From the NCBI GenBank assembly GCA_937896115.1, contig CALBLB010000013.1, positions 1 to 36,671 on the forward strand: a stretch of DNA of 36,671 nt. Reading direction: 5' to 3'. Every line of letters begins with the position of its first letter. Position 1 is the stretch's first letter. Position numbers and translations under genes: made by a program. This document shows positions 15,962 to 23,938 of this stretch, in pieces. The stretch is from an uncultured Succinatimonas sp. (GTDB lineage Bacteria > Pseudomonadota > Gammaproteobacteria > Enterobacterales > Succinivibrionaceae). The notes beneath the pieces were generated by a model. It was not told where the DNA came from. It saw only the letters and a list, made by a program, of their open reading frames with translations, and ran no database searches.

Positions 15962-16963
15962 ATGCTTCGGACAGCCTGTGATCTTAGCGTTATAGGTGCC
16001 GGCTCTTACGGCACCTCATTAGCAGTCTCTGCGGCAAAAAAAGGTCTGCGCGTAATTCTTTGGGACAGAAATCCCCAAAGAGCGCAGCATATGCAATGCA
16101 AAAGAGAAAACCTTAAGTATCTTCCGGGGATCATTTTTCCAGATACTCTGGAAGTTGTTTCTTCACTTGAGACTGCTGTACGCTCTTCTCTTAGACTTTT
16201 GGTGGTTGTTCCCTCTAAAACTTTTAGAGAGGTCGTTTCTGCTCTTTCTGCATTTGTTTCCCCTAACCATTCGTTGGCCTGGGCAACCAAAGGATTAAGC
16301 TCAGACGGGCGTTTTTTAAGCGAAGTTGCTAAAGAAATTTTACCGTATAAACTGCCTCTGGCTGTTTTATCCGGTCCAACTTTTGCCAAAGAACTTGCTT
16401 CTGGCATGCCTACAGCCATATCGGTTGCCGGCATTCCTTCTTCATTCGCTGCCGAAATTTGCGAGTTGATGCATACCGATACTTTCAGGTTGTATGAAAG
16501 TAAAGATCTCATCGGTTTGCAAATAGGCGGAGCAGTAAAAAATGTCATAGCCATAGCGGCGGGAATGTCAGACGGTTTGGGCTACGGAGCTAATGCAAGA
16601 ACCGCAGTGATCACACGAGGTCTTGCAGAAATGGTCAGATTCGGATTAGCTTGCGGTGCACAAGAGCGTTCTTTCATGGGATTGTCGGGACTTGGTGATC
16701 TGATTTTGACTTGTACTGACGATCAGTCTCGTAATCGCAGATTTGGCGTTATGTTGGGACGAGGTAAAACCTCGGATGAAGCTTTAAATAGCATAGGCCA
16801 GGTTGTTGAAGGTTACGGCATGGTAAACGTGATCAAAAACCTTTCTTCAAAATTGGGAATAGAAATGCCAATTTGTTCCGAATTGTATGAAATTCTTTAT
16901 AAAGGGAAAAATGGTTGTGATGCGGCCAGAGCTCTTCTAACTCGCGAGCTCAAAGCTGAGTAG
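15962..16963 (+). CDS. gpsA: GpsA, glycerol-3-phosphate dehydrogenase [NAD(P)+]
   Basis: GpsA reduces dihydroxyacetone phosphate to sn-glycerol-3-phosphate, the backbone precursor for phospholipids. The 333-residue protein has the Rossmann NAD(P) motif SVIGAGSYGTSLA near its N-terminus, then SGPTFAKELASGMPTAI, catalytic Lys in GGAVKNVIAIAAGMSDGLGYGANARTAVITRGLAEM, GLSGLGDLILTCTDDQSRNRRFG, and VEGYGMV near the C-terminus. The ATG at 15962 is chosen because the homology begins directly after it; the longer frame upstream lies inside secB. It is 7 bases from secB and closes the operon. Confidence 0.97.
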   Translation: MLRTACDLSVIGAGSYGTSLAVSAAKKGLRVILWDRNPQRAQHMQCKRENLKYLPGIIFPDTLEVVSSLETAVRSSLRLLVVVPSKTFREVVSALSAFVSPNHSLAWATKGLSSDGRFLSEVAKEILPYKLPLAVLSGPTFAKELASGMPTAISVAGIPSSFAAEICELMHTDTFRLYESKDLIGLQIGGAVKNVIAIAAGMSDGLGYGANARTAVITRGLAEMVRFGLACGAQERSFMGLSGLGDLILTCTDDQSRNRRFGVMLGRGKTSDEALNSIGQVVEGYGMVNVIKNLSSKLGIEMPICSELYEILYKGKNGCDAARALLTRELKAE

Positions 16964-16986
16964 AATTTTGCGGTTATATGAAAAAG

Positions 16987-17018
16987 GCCGGACCTACTAA
17001 CATATTAGGAGATCCGGC
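16987..17018. terminator. Bidirectional terminator between gpsA and the sugar-binding protein gene
   Basis: GCCGGA (16987-16992) pairs with TCCGGC (17013-17018), flanked by A-tracts on the left (TGAAAAAG) and TTTTGTTAT on the right. An inner CCT/AGG pair extends the stem across a bulge. It lies between convergent genes. Confidence 0.8.
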
Positions 17019-17057
17019 TTTTGTTATACCGAAGCAACAGCCCCGGTATAATTTTTG

Positions 17058-18197
17058 TTATTTAGCGCGAGCTGCGGCATCTGCAATGGAGAGTTTGTTA
17101 GCAGCTTTCTGCAAACCTTCGATGTCGAGCTTGGACAGAGCAACAAGTTCGTCATTGGTATAAGGCAATTGCTTAACGAAGTATTGATCGTAACCTTCGT
17201 AATCCTTGGTTGAGGACACGAACAAGTAAGGGAACTTGAAGTCTTCGAATTTGCCTTCGATATCCTTGTATTCACCCTTGATGGCGTTATAGGTCATCAT
17301 GAAGGCAAACAAAGGATCGCAGAAGTGACCGCCTGATTCACCAGCCATGGATCCATTGGCCAATCTTTCTCCCAAATCAGGGAGGAAGTCAGTGGAAACG
17401 ATGTGGATCTTTCCTGTCTTTCCTGCTCTTTCCACGGCTGCTATTGCACCCTGCAGAGGATCACCGCCGCCGCCGGCAGGGATCAAAGCGTCAAGCTTAG
17501 GATTGGCGGCCATTAAGGCTTCGGCAGCCTTTGAACCACCTTCTGAAGAGGTACCGGCATACTGAGGTTCAGACAGATTGACTTGATCGTCAGGATGGGC
17601 TTTATTCCATTTTTCAACGCCGGCTTTATAACCAGTCCATCTGCCTAACCAAGTTGCGTCTCCTTGTTCCCAACCGATAAGACCGATGTTACGACAACCT
17701 TTGTCGATCAAAATGTTAACGAGCTTTTCACCATTATCCGGTTCGTTTTCATGAACGGCACCGATGTAGTAAGGTGACTCGGTAGCCATTTTATAAATAT
17801 CCGGGTTTGCGTCTTTAGAAATGATGCGGAAGAATTGGGTAAGATAAATTTCGTATTCGTTGGCAGTCTTAATGGCAGAAACCATTTCGGTGTCTGAAGA
17901 GTTACAAATGATCACACCCTGACAACCGGCAGCAGCCAATTGTTCAACTGATGCTGTAACTTTTTCTGAGATGTGGCCCTGGTCAACATATTGAACCTGA
18001 ACGCCCAAAGCTTCAGCTGCTTTGTCAAGAATACGTTTGCATTGCGAACCTAAAACGTCGGTTGAAGACCAGATGGAAACACCGATCTTGATCTCGCTGT
18101 TCTCAATCGCGGATGCACTGGTACTGAAACCAGCAATGCCTGCCGCAAAGGTAGTGCAGGCGACTGCAAAAGCTACTTTCTTTAAAGCAAATTTCAT
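17058..18197 (-). CDS. Periplasmic sugar-binding protein of a CUT2-type ABC importer
   Basis: This 379-residue protein has a clear signal peptide: KFALKKVAFAVACTTFAAG then STSASA, probable cleavage after residue 30. A periplasmic-binding-protein fold of the ribose/galactose type (Peripla_BP_4) follows. Seen are EIKIGVSIWSSTDVLGSQ at the mature N-terminus, AAAGCQGVIICNSSDTEM, RNIGLIGWEQGDATWLGRW, ALIPAGGGGDPLQGAIAAVERAGKTGKIHIVST, and FEDFKFPYLFVSSTKDYEGYDQYFV. It is divergent from the permease-ATPase-permease-araA operon, so it almost surely delivers sugar to that importer. Ligand is inferred as L-arabinose (pyranose or furanose) because araA is in the same locus; the sequence does not show it. 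Confidence 0.85.
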   Translation of the reverse strand: MKFALKKVAFAVACTTFAAGIAGFSTSASAIENSEIKIGVSIWSSTDVLGSQCKRILDKAAEALGVQVQYVDQGHISEKVTASVEQLAAAGCQGVIICNSSDTEMVSAIKTANEYEIYLTQFFRIISKDANPDIYKMATESPYYIGAVHENEPDNGEKLVNILIDKGCRNIGLIGWEQGDATWLGRWTGYKAGVEKWNKAHPDDQVNLSEPQYAGTSSEGGSKAAEALMAANPKLDALIPAGGGGDPLQGAIAAVERAGKTGKIHIVSTDFLPDLGERLANGSMAGESGGHFCDPLFAFMMTYNAIKGEYKDIEGKFEDFKFPYLFVSSTKDYEGYDQYFVKQLPYTNDELVALSKLDIEGLQKAANKLSIADAAARAK

Positions 18198-18584
18198 ATT
18201 TTTTTATCCCTATGTTGTTACAGCTGACTTCCGCAAGCTGCATCAGGCGGTGCGGCAATAAAGCTTTACCTTTGCCCTCTGGCTGTAAATATATAGAAAA
18301 AAAGCGTCCGTAAACGTATGCGGAGATCACAAAAATACAAAAATATGCGTTTTTTTTTAGTAATTTCTTGCTTTTTATTTGATAAATAGAGTTTTTTTAT
18401 AAAAATTTAAAAAAATTTGTTTTTCGGAGAATGTAACTGGTTCTTTTTTTATTCCGAAATTAGCAAGCGTTAATGAACATAAAACAATAATGATTGGATA
18501 TCGACTTCAATATTGTGCAACCGTTCGGGTAAATTTTATTTAGAACTCTTGTAAATAAGCCTTTTCAAACTTTTTTACTCAATA

Positions 18585-18600
18585 TGTGATCATTGTCAAA
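18585..18600. promoter_or_regulatory. CRP-like binding site
   Basis: TGTGATCATTGTCAAA matches the CRP consensus TGTGA-N6-TCACA at nine of the ten conserved positions, in an AT-rich setting. It lies between the divergent sugar-transport genes, where cAMP-CRP activation would be expected. Confidence 0.6.
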
Positions 18601-18646
18601 TAAAGCGATAAAAACAACTAAAAAACGTGCGTTCCTCCGAATAATC

Positions 18647-18658
18647 GCAAGCGGTTGC
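18647..18658. promoter_or_regulatory. LacI/GalR-family-type operator
   Basis: GCAAGCGGTTGC fits the GCAAnCGnTTGC pattern recognised by many LacI-family regulators, with the central CG step typical of the family. Partial copies (GCAAGCG at 18463, GCAACCG at 18517) lie upstream, permitting looping or cooperative binding. No regulator gene is in the window. Confidence 0.5.
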
Positions 18659-18872
18659 ATTGATTTTGGTTTAATGCGGAATAAGCTAAAAGAAAGTCTG
18701 CGGGAGCAGATCCTGAGTCAATCTTTGCGTCTGGCGTGTTCAATGCAAGAAAAAAGTTGAGTTTTCAACGTTTATCAGGATGAATTCCCAAATTTTTAAA
18801 GCAGAGTATTCGGATGCAATACGCAACAATGCGATTGTGAACCGCCTTCACGAATGCCGTCGGGTAACAAAT

Positions 18873-19823
18873 ATGACTGGATTCAAAAACCTGTCCGGAG
18901 CTACCAAAGGGTACATAGTTCTTGTATCTTTGGTGTTTCTCTCCTGGCTGATTTTCAAAGTTCTCACTCCTGACAACTTCGGATCGGCTTCGAACATGCT
19001 TAGTTATTTTCAAGCAAGTCTTATAACCACGGTCGGTGCCGTCGGCTTCTATTTCGTGATGGATATGGGATTGTTTGATTTCTCCATCGGTGCCAATATT
19101 ATTTTGTCGGGCATTATCGGTTGTCAGTTAGCTACCGGCCTTGATATGGGATATTTCGGTTTGATAGCCGGTTGTCTGGTTACCGGTGCTTTGGTCGGTT
19201 TGTGCAACGGTGTTCTTTACGTTAAGTTGCGTATTCCTTCTATGATCGTTACTGCTGGTTTGGCATTGATCTATGAGTCAGTGGCCAACTATATGGCAGG
19301 CGGTGTTGAACAGACTTTGCCTTCCAATTTACGCGGTTTTGGTTCAATGCCCGGAAATGTAATTCTTGCAATTCTTACGTTCGTGGTTGCTTATGTGGTT
19401 TTAAATTACACCAGATTCGGAACCTATACTTATGCAATCGGCTCTGATGAGTTCGTAGCCAAAAATATGGGCATCAACGTTAACAAATACAAAGTGCTGG
19501 CGTTTGTTTTAAGCGGTGCTTTCTTCGGCGCCATGGCCATTTTGACTATCAGTTACGGTTCTTCAATGGTGGCTGTGACCGGTATGGCTTCCATGTCCAG
19601 AAACTTTATTCCTACCATGGGATGTTTCTTCGGGCTTGCGTTTATGAAATACGGCATTCCTTTGCAAGCCATCATCTTAGGTGAGTTCATAGTTAACATC
19701 ATCTTCTTCGGTTTCATTTCTTTGGGAGCACCCACCGCAATTCAGGATGTGATCACTGGTTTAGCTCTGCTCGTCATCATTACCATGACTACCAAAGTTA
19801 CCAAGGGTGAAATCGTTAAGTAA
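18873..19823 (+). CDS. Sugar ABC transporter permease (RbsC/YjfF type), first of two
   Basis: This 316-residue integral membrane protein has about eight to ten hydrophobic segments and belongs to the BPD_transp_2 (CUT2) permease family. Typical motifs are GAVGFYFVMDMGLFDFSIGANIILSG, where CUT2 permeases have GG-DLSVG, LVTGALVGLCNGVLYVKLRIPSMIVTAGL, and TRFGTYTYAIGSDEFVAKNMGINVNKYKVLAFVLSG. The ATG at 18873 is preferred because family homology begins there, but its ribosome-binding site (GGGT) is weak. An in-frame ATG at 18780 has AGG directly against it, too close to be good. Coupled 12 bases upstream of the ATPase gene; pairs with the second permease as a probable heterodimer. Confidence 0.85.
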   Translation: MTGFKNLSGATKGYIVLVSLVFLSWLIFKVLTPDNFGSASNMLSYFQASLITTVGAVGFYFVMDMGLFDFSIGANIILSGIIGCQLATGLDMGYFGLIAGCLVTGALVGLCNGVLYVKLRIPSMIVTAGLALIYESVANYMAGGVEQTLPSNLRGFGSMPGNVILAILTFVVAYVVLNYTRFGTYTYAIGSDEFVAKNMGINVNKYKVLAFVLSGAFFGAMAILTISYGSSMVAVTGMASMSRNFIPTMGCFFGLAFMKYGIPLQAIILGEFIVNIIFFGFISLGAPTAIQDVITGLALLVIITMTTKVTKGEIVK

Positions 19824-19835
19824 GAGGCGTTACAA

Positions 19836-21347
19836 ATGAGCGAAATCAGATTACAAGTTGATAACATCTCCAAGTCGTTCGGTATCACCAAGGCCTTGAA
19901 GAATGTTTCATTCAACATTAACAAAGGTGAAGTTCATGCCCTGATCGGCGAGAACGGCTCCGGCAAATCTACTTTGACCAATATGCTGTGCGGGATCTAT
20001 TCGATGGATCCTGGTTGCGGTCGTTTTATTTTGGATGGTAAGGAAATTCATTCAAAAAATCAGGTCGATGCCAACAATCACGGAATTTCCATCATTGTGC
20101 AGGAATTGGGCACTTTGTCTGGACTTACGGTTGCTGAAAATATTTTTCTTGGCCACGAGGAACGTTTCATTCACGGCGGGATTTTCAGGAATACCGTGGC
20201 TATGAATGCTGAAGCTGACCGTTTGTTGCATCAGTATGGTTTTGACCGGATCAAAGCTTCTGATTTGGTTGATAACTATAATTTTGAAGATCGCAAGTTA
20301 ATTGAGATAGTTAAGGCTACTTATTTCAAACCGAAAATTGTGGTGATCGACGAAACCACCACCGCTTTGTCTCAAGAAGGACGTGAAGAGCTTTATAAAC
20401 ACATGAACCGCATTCGTGAAGAAGGCGGAACGGTGATTTTCATCTCTCATGATTTGCCAGAAGTGCTGGCAAAGTCTGATACCATCACGATTTTGCGTGA
20501 CGGAACCTATATTGATACAGTCAAATCTTCGGATGTGACTGAAGAAGATATCAAGAAACTTATGGTCGGTCGTGAAATGACCGGTAACTATTACCGAGCA
20601 GATTACGGCGAAAAGATTTCCGATGAAGTTGTTTTGTCGGTGCGTAATGTTACCGTACCCGGCATCATTCATGATGTAAGTTTTGATCTCCATCGCGGAG
20701 AGATCTTGGGCTTTGGCGGTTTGTCTGAGTCTGGTATGCATGAAATCGGCAAAGCAATATTCGGTGCGAGTTTTGATCGTGAAGGAACGGTGAAACTTGC
20801 CGACGGGACCGTAATAAACGACATTCCTACAGCCATTAAACATTCTATTGCTTATACGTCAAAGGATAGAGACAACGAATCAATCGTTATCAATCAAAGC
20901 ATACGAGACAATATCGCATTGCCGTCGTTAAACGATTTGACCGTGGGTCAGAGTAAATTTATCAGCTGGGCAAAAATTAAAGCTTTTGCTGTGAAATTTG
21001 CCAAAGAAATGTCGGTAAAGATGGTAAATACCGATCAGTTTGTATCAGAACTGTCCGGCGGTAATAAACAGAAAGTTGTTTTAGCTCGTTGGATAGGCAA
21101 GGGGTCAGACTTGGTAGTGCTTGATAGTCCTACTCGCGGTATCGATATTAAGGTTAAGCAGGATATCTACCAGTTAATGGATGAAATGCGTAAACAGGGA
21201 AAATCAATCATCATGATATCCGAGGAGCTTATGGAGCTTATCGGTATGTGCGACCGCATCATCATTATGAAAGATGGCACCGTCAGCGGAGAGACGCTAC
21301 GTAGCCGTGATTTGAACGAACAGCATCTCATTTCGATGATGGTTTAA
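19836..21347 (+). CDS. Sugar ABC transporter ATPase, duplicated (RbsA/AraG-like), asymmetric sites
   Basis: This 503-residue protein holds two ABC domains in tandem, as in RbsA, AraG and YtfR, and would power the two-permease importer. The N-half has Walker A GENGSGKST (38-46), Walker B VVIDE (169-173, continuing TTTALS rather than PT) and an H-loop (ISHDL). Its signature is degenerate: NFEDRKL in place of LSxGQ. The C-half has the intact signature LSGGNKQ (406-412), but Walker A is lost (GGLSESGMHEI near 294-304), the Walker B catalytic Glu is Ser (LDSPTRGID, 429-437) and there is no H-loop His (ISEEL). Only one composite ATP site is thus likely catalytic. AAGAGG precedes the ATG. Confidence 0.93.
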   Translation: MSEIRLQVDNISKSFGITKALKNVSFNINKGEVHALIGENGSGKSTLTNMLCGIYSMDPGCGRFILDGKEIHSKNQVDANNHGISIIVQELGTLSGLTVAENIFLGHEERFIHGGIFRNTVAMNAEADRLLHQYGFDRIKASDLVDNYNFEDRKLIEIVKATYFKPKIVVIDETTTALSQEGREELYKHMNRIREEGGTVIFISHDLPEVLAKSDTITILRDGTYIDTVKSSDVTEEDIKKLMVGREMTGNYYRADYGEKISDEVVLSVRNVTVPGIIHDVSFDLHRGEILGFGGLSESGMHEIGKAIFGASFDREGTVKLADGTVINDIPTAIKHSIAYTSKDRDNESIVINQSIRDNIALPSLNDLTVGQSKFISWAKIKAFAVKFAKEMSVKMVNTDQFVSELSGGNKQKVVLARWIGKGSDLVVLDSPTRGIDIKVKQDIYQLMDEMRKQGKSIIMISEELMELIGMCDRIIIMKDGTVSGETLRSRDLNEQHLISMMV

Positions 21348-21363
21348 GGATAGGGAGTCAATC

Positions 21364-22329
21364 ATGACTGAAGCAACTGCAGAAATCAGCAAAGAAAGTC
21401 AGATGAAAAAACAACGTACTTGGAGATTAGTACGTGCATTGTTGCCTATCTTAGGCCTCATTCTGATGTTTATTCTCTTTAACTTTTTAACTCACGGCAG
21501 AATGATAAAACATTTGCCCTTGGCTATGTCTCAGGTGTATGTCACTATGATTGCATCCATGGGTGTGTTCTTTATCATGTCTATGGGCGGTTTGGATTTT
21601 TCACAGGGTTCCATTTTGGGATTGTCTGCCATTACGGTATGTGTTTTATCCAGATACAACATTCCTTTGGCAATTGTTGGCGGTATTTGTACCGGAGCAT
21701 GTATCGGAGCCATTAACGGTTATTTCTACGTTAATCGCAAAATAAAATCGTTCATTGTGACGATTTGTACCATGTTCTTATTCCGCGGCCTTATCAAATT
21801 CTTGACTACTAATTCACCTGTGGCAGGTTCTGCTGATCTCGTCAGCATAGACAGTACTTTGTTTAAGGTCACGGTGACAGCAGTAGTAGTACTGATCGGA
21901 TTTATTTGCTTTACTTTCACAAGATTCGGTACTGATTTGAAAGCCATAGGTGCAGGTGAGAAGGCTGCCAAATTCTCCGGCATTCGTACTGATCGTATGA
22001 AGTTTTTGGTATACGTATTAGCAGGCGCTATTACCGGTTTTGCCGCTTTTATCAGTGCCATTAAGGTCGGTTCTGTGACTTCCTCTGGCGGTAATCAGCT
22101 TGAAACGCAGATTTTGATTGCTTTGGTTTTGGGCGGCATGCCTATTTCAGGCGGTGCCATGGTGCGTTTTAGCAACTGCGTCGTAGGTTCCCTGCTTTAT
22201 GTGGTATTAACCTCAGGCTTGACCATGATCGGATTTACTCCGCAGATGATGCAGCTCATTCAGGGCATTATCTTCTTGGTATTCGTGGCTATATTCGCTG
22301 ACAGAGATTCTTTGACGGTGATCAAGTAA
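21364..22329 (+). CDS. Sugar ABC transporter permease (RbsC/YtfT type), second of two
   Basis: This 321-residue CUT2-family permease has a charged cytoplasmic N-terminus and about nine hydrophobic segments. Hallmarks include SMGVFFIMSMGGLDFSQGSILGLSAI (DLS-type loop), GICTGACIGAINGYFYVNRKIKSFIVTICTMFLFRG, TRFGTDLKAIGAGEKAAKFSGIRTDRMKFLVYVLAG and LVLGGMPISGGAMVRF, the conserved GG-S-GG region. It differs clearly from the first permease, as in YtfT/YjfF pairs, which form a heterodimeric pore. AGGGAG precedes the ATG by a good spacing. araA follows after 71 bases containing a hairpin. Confidence 0.93.
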   Translation: MTEATAEISKESQMKKQRTWRLVRALLPILGLILMFILFNFLTHGRMIKHLPLAMSQVYVTMIASMGVFFIMSMGGLDFSQGSILGLSAITVCVLSRYNIPLAIVGGICTGACIGAINGYFYVNRKIKSFIVTICTMFLFRGLIKFLTTNSPVAGSADLVSIDSTLFKVTVTAVVVLIGFICFTFTRFGTDLKAIGAGEKAAKFSGIRTDRMKFLVYVLAGAITGFAAFISAIKVGSVTSSGGNQLETQILIALVLGGMPISGGAMVRFSNCVVGSLLYVVLTSGLTMIGFTPQMMQLIQGIIFLVFVAIFADRDSLTVIK

Positions 22330-22337
22330 TCGGTAAG

Positions 22338-22363
22338 CCAGAATCGTTTTGCTGCGATTCTGG
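22338..22363 (+). terminator. Intercistronic hairpin before araA
   Basis: CCAGAATCG (22338-22346) and CGATTCTGG (22355-22363) form a perfect 9-bp stem with an 8-base loop, followed by TAAATTTTATC. It sits between the second permease and araA. It could be a partial terminator, or a block to 3' decay that separates levels of transporter and isomerase messages. Confidence 0.55.
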
Positions 22364-22400
22364 TAAATTTTATCTTTAAATGACTAAAAGGTAATTTTAG

Positions 22401-23840
22401 ATGGACAAACTTTATTTTGTAGTCGGTTCTCAGGATCTTTACGGAGATGAGTGTTTAAAACAGGTTGCAGCCGATGCTGCACGTATGACTGCATTTTTTA
22501 ACGAGAAATTCAAAGGAGTTTGTGAAGTCGTATTACTCCCTACCGTAGTGAATTCAGAAACCTGCATTCAAGACTTGCGCAAGGTCAGTTGCGATGATGA
22601 ATGCATCGGTGTCATGACTTGGATGCATACTTTCTCTCCTGCCAAAATGTGGATCAAAGGTTTACAGGAGTTAAGAAAACCCTTGTTGCATCTGCATACT
22701 CAGGCTAATGAAAAGCTTCCTTACGATACTATCGATATGGATTTCATGAACCTCAATCAGGCAGCTCACGGCGATCGCGAATATGGCTTTATTCTTGCCC
22801 GCATGCGTATACCTCATCAAGTAGTTGCCGGATATTACGAACACGAGGATGTCATTGACGGTATTCGTAAATTTATAGACGTGGCCAGAGCCATCAACTT
22901 CTCTCGTCATCTGAAAGTTGCATCCTTCGGCAACAATATGCGTGAAGTAGCCGTGACCGACGGTGATCGTGTTGAGTCCCAAATCAAGTATGGGTGGGAA
23001 TGTAATTATTTCGCTTTAGGTGATTTGGTTGACATTATCAACAAGGTTACTGAGAAAGAAATCGATGAAAAAATGGCAGAGTATACTTCTAAGTACACTA
23101 TGAAGACCGATCGTATTTCTTCAGTAAGAGAGCAGGCCCGTTATGAAGTTGCTTTGGATAAATTCTTAAAGGACAACGGCATAGGTGCTTTTGCAGATAC
23201 TTTCCAAGATCTTCACGGTTTGAAGCAGTTGCCCGGTCTTGCTGCGCAAAATCTTATGGGTAAAGGCATTGGTTTCGGACCGGAAGGTGATTACAAGATT
23301 TCTGCTTTCAGTGCCGTACTAATGGCTATGTCCAAGGGCAGAAAGGGTGTCACCGGATTTATAGAGGATTACACCTATGATCTGACTCCCGGTAAGGAAT
23401 TGGAACTGGCTTCCCATATGTTGGAAGTACCGGTAGCTTTTGCTGCCACTAAGCCTGAAATTGATGTTCTTCCTTTGGGGATAGGCGGTAAAGAAGATCC
23501 TGCTCGTTTGATTTTTGATGGAGCTGAAGGTGACGGCATCCAGGTAACCATGGTTGATATGGGAGATCATTTCCGCATCATTTGTGCTGATATCGAATTG
23601 GTCAAACAGCCTAAGCCTATGCCTAAGTTGCCTGTGGCTCGCATCATGTATCGCCATAAGCCCAATTTCCGCATTGGTACTGCCGGCTGGTGTTATGCAG
23701 GAGGCGCACATCACAGTGTTGTATCAACAGCATTAACCCGTGAAGACATTGCTTTGTTTGCAAAGCTTACCGGTACTGAGCTTATTACAATAGGCGACGA
23801 CACTACAGAGGCCGACCTGTTGAAATTAGGTGAGTGTTAA
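22401..23840 (+). CDS. araA: AraA, L-arabinose isomerase
   Basis: AraA converts L-arabinose to L-ribulose, the first step of arabinose catabolism, using a divalent metal. The 479-residue protein is near the usual 495-500. It begins FVVGSQDLYGDE (family VTGSQHLYG), contains WMHTFSPAKMWIKGL, MDFMNLNQAAHGDREYGFI, and the metal-site segments GFGPEGDYK, FIEDYTYDL and SHMLEV, then LGIGGKEDPARLIFDGAEG and GGAHHSVVSTAL. The four expected metal ligands (two Glu, two His) are all present. It is last in an ABC-transporter operon. No araB or araD kinase or epimerase gene is in the window. Codon use is moderately biased, suggesting good expression. Confidence 0.96.
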   Translation: MDKLYFVVGSQDLYGDECLKQVAADAARMTAFFNEKFKGVCEVVLLPTVVNSETCIQDLRKVSCDDECIGVMTWMHTFSPAKMWIKGLQELRKPLLHLHTQANEKLPYDTIDMDFMNLNQAAHGDREYGFILARMRIPHQVVAGYYEHEDVIDGIRKFIDVARAINFSRHLKVASFGNNMREVAVTDGDRVESQIKYGWECNYFALGDLVDIINKVTEKEIDEKMAEYTSKYTMKTDRISSVREQARYEVALDKFLKDNGIGAFADTFQDLHGLKQLPGLAAQNLMGKGIGFGPEGDYKISAFSAVLMAMSKGRKGVTGFIEDYTYDLTPGKELELASHMLEVPVAFAATKPEIDVLPLGIGGKEDPARLIFDGAEGDGIQVTMVDMGDHFRIICADIELVKQPKPMPKLPVARIMYRHKPNFRIGTAGWCYAGGAHHSVVSTALTREDIALFAKLTGTELITIGDDTTEADLLKLGEC

Positions 23841-23864
23841 TAAGATCGGTGATCGATTAAACAG

Positions 23865-23884
23865 GGCCCCTCAAAAAAGGGGCC
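23865..23884 (+). terminator. Intrinsic terminator after araA
   Basis: GGCCCCT (23865-23871) pairs with AGGGGCC (23878-23884), followed by TTTGCTTT. It closes the sugar operon about 25 bases after the araA stop. Confidence 0.85.
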
Positions 23885-23938
23885 TTTGCTTTATAAATAA
23901 CAGTCACTTAGGTCTTGAATTTCTGTTGAAAAAAGAAA

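Larger units (their letters stand above)
18198..18872. promoter_or_regulatory. Divergent regulatory region of the sugar-import locus
   Basis: About 675 bases separate the binding-protein gene from the likely first permease start. The part at 18340-18440 is very AT-rich with runs of T and A. Three GCAAnCG elements occur at 18463, 18517 and 18647, the last a full near-palindrome of LacI-family type, and a CRP-like site is at 18585-18600. No gene is convincing inside. This suggests catabolite control plus a sugar-specific repressor encoded elsewhere. Confidence 0.65.

Noticed and set aside
18780..18872. Longer N-terminus for the first sugar permease
   Set aside because: The extra 31 residues are charged and unlike the family, and AGG directly abuts the ATG. 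It is not fully excluded.
18198..18872. A gene hidden in the large spacer of the sugar locus
   Set aside because: Short open frames on both strands have no good start signals or recognisable patterns; the sequence is AT-rich and carries regulatory-type elements.
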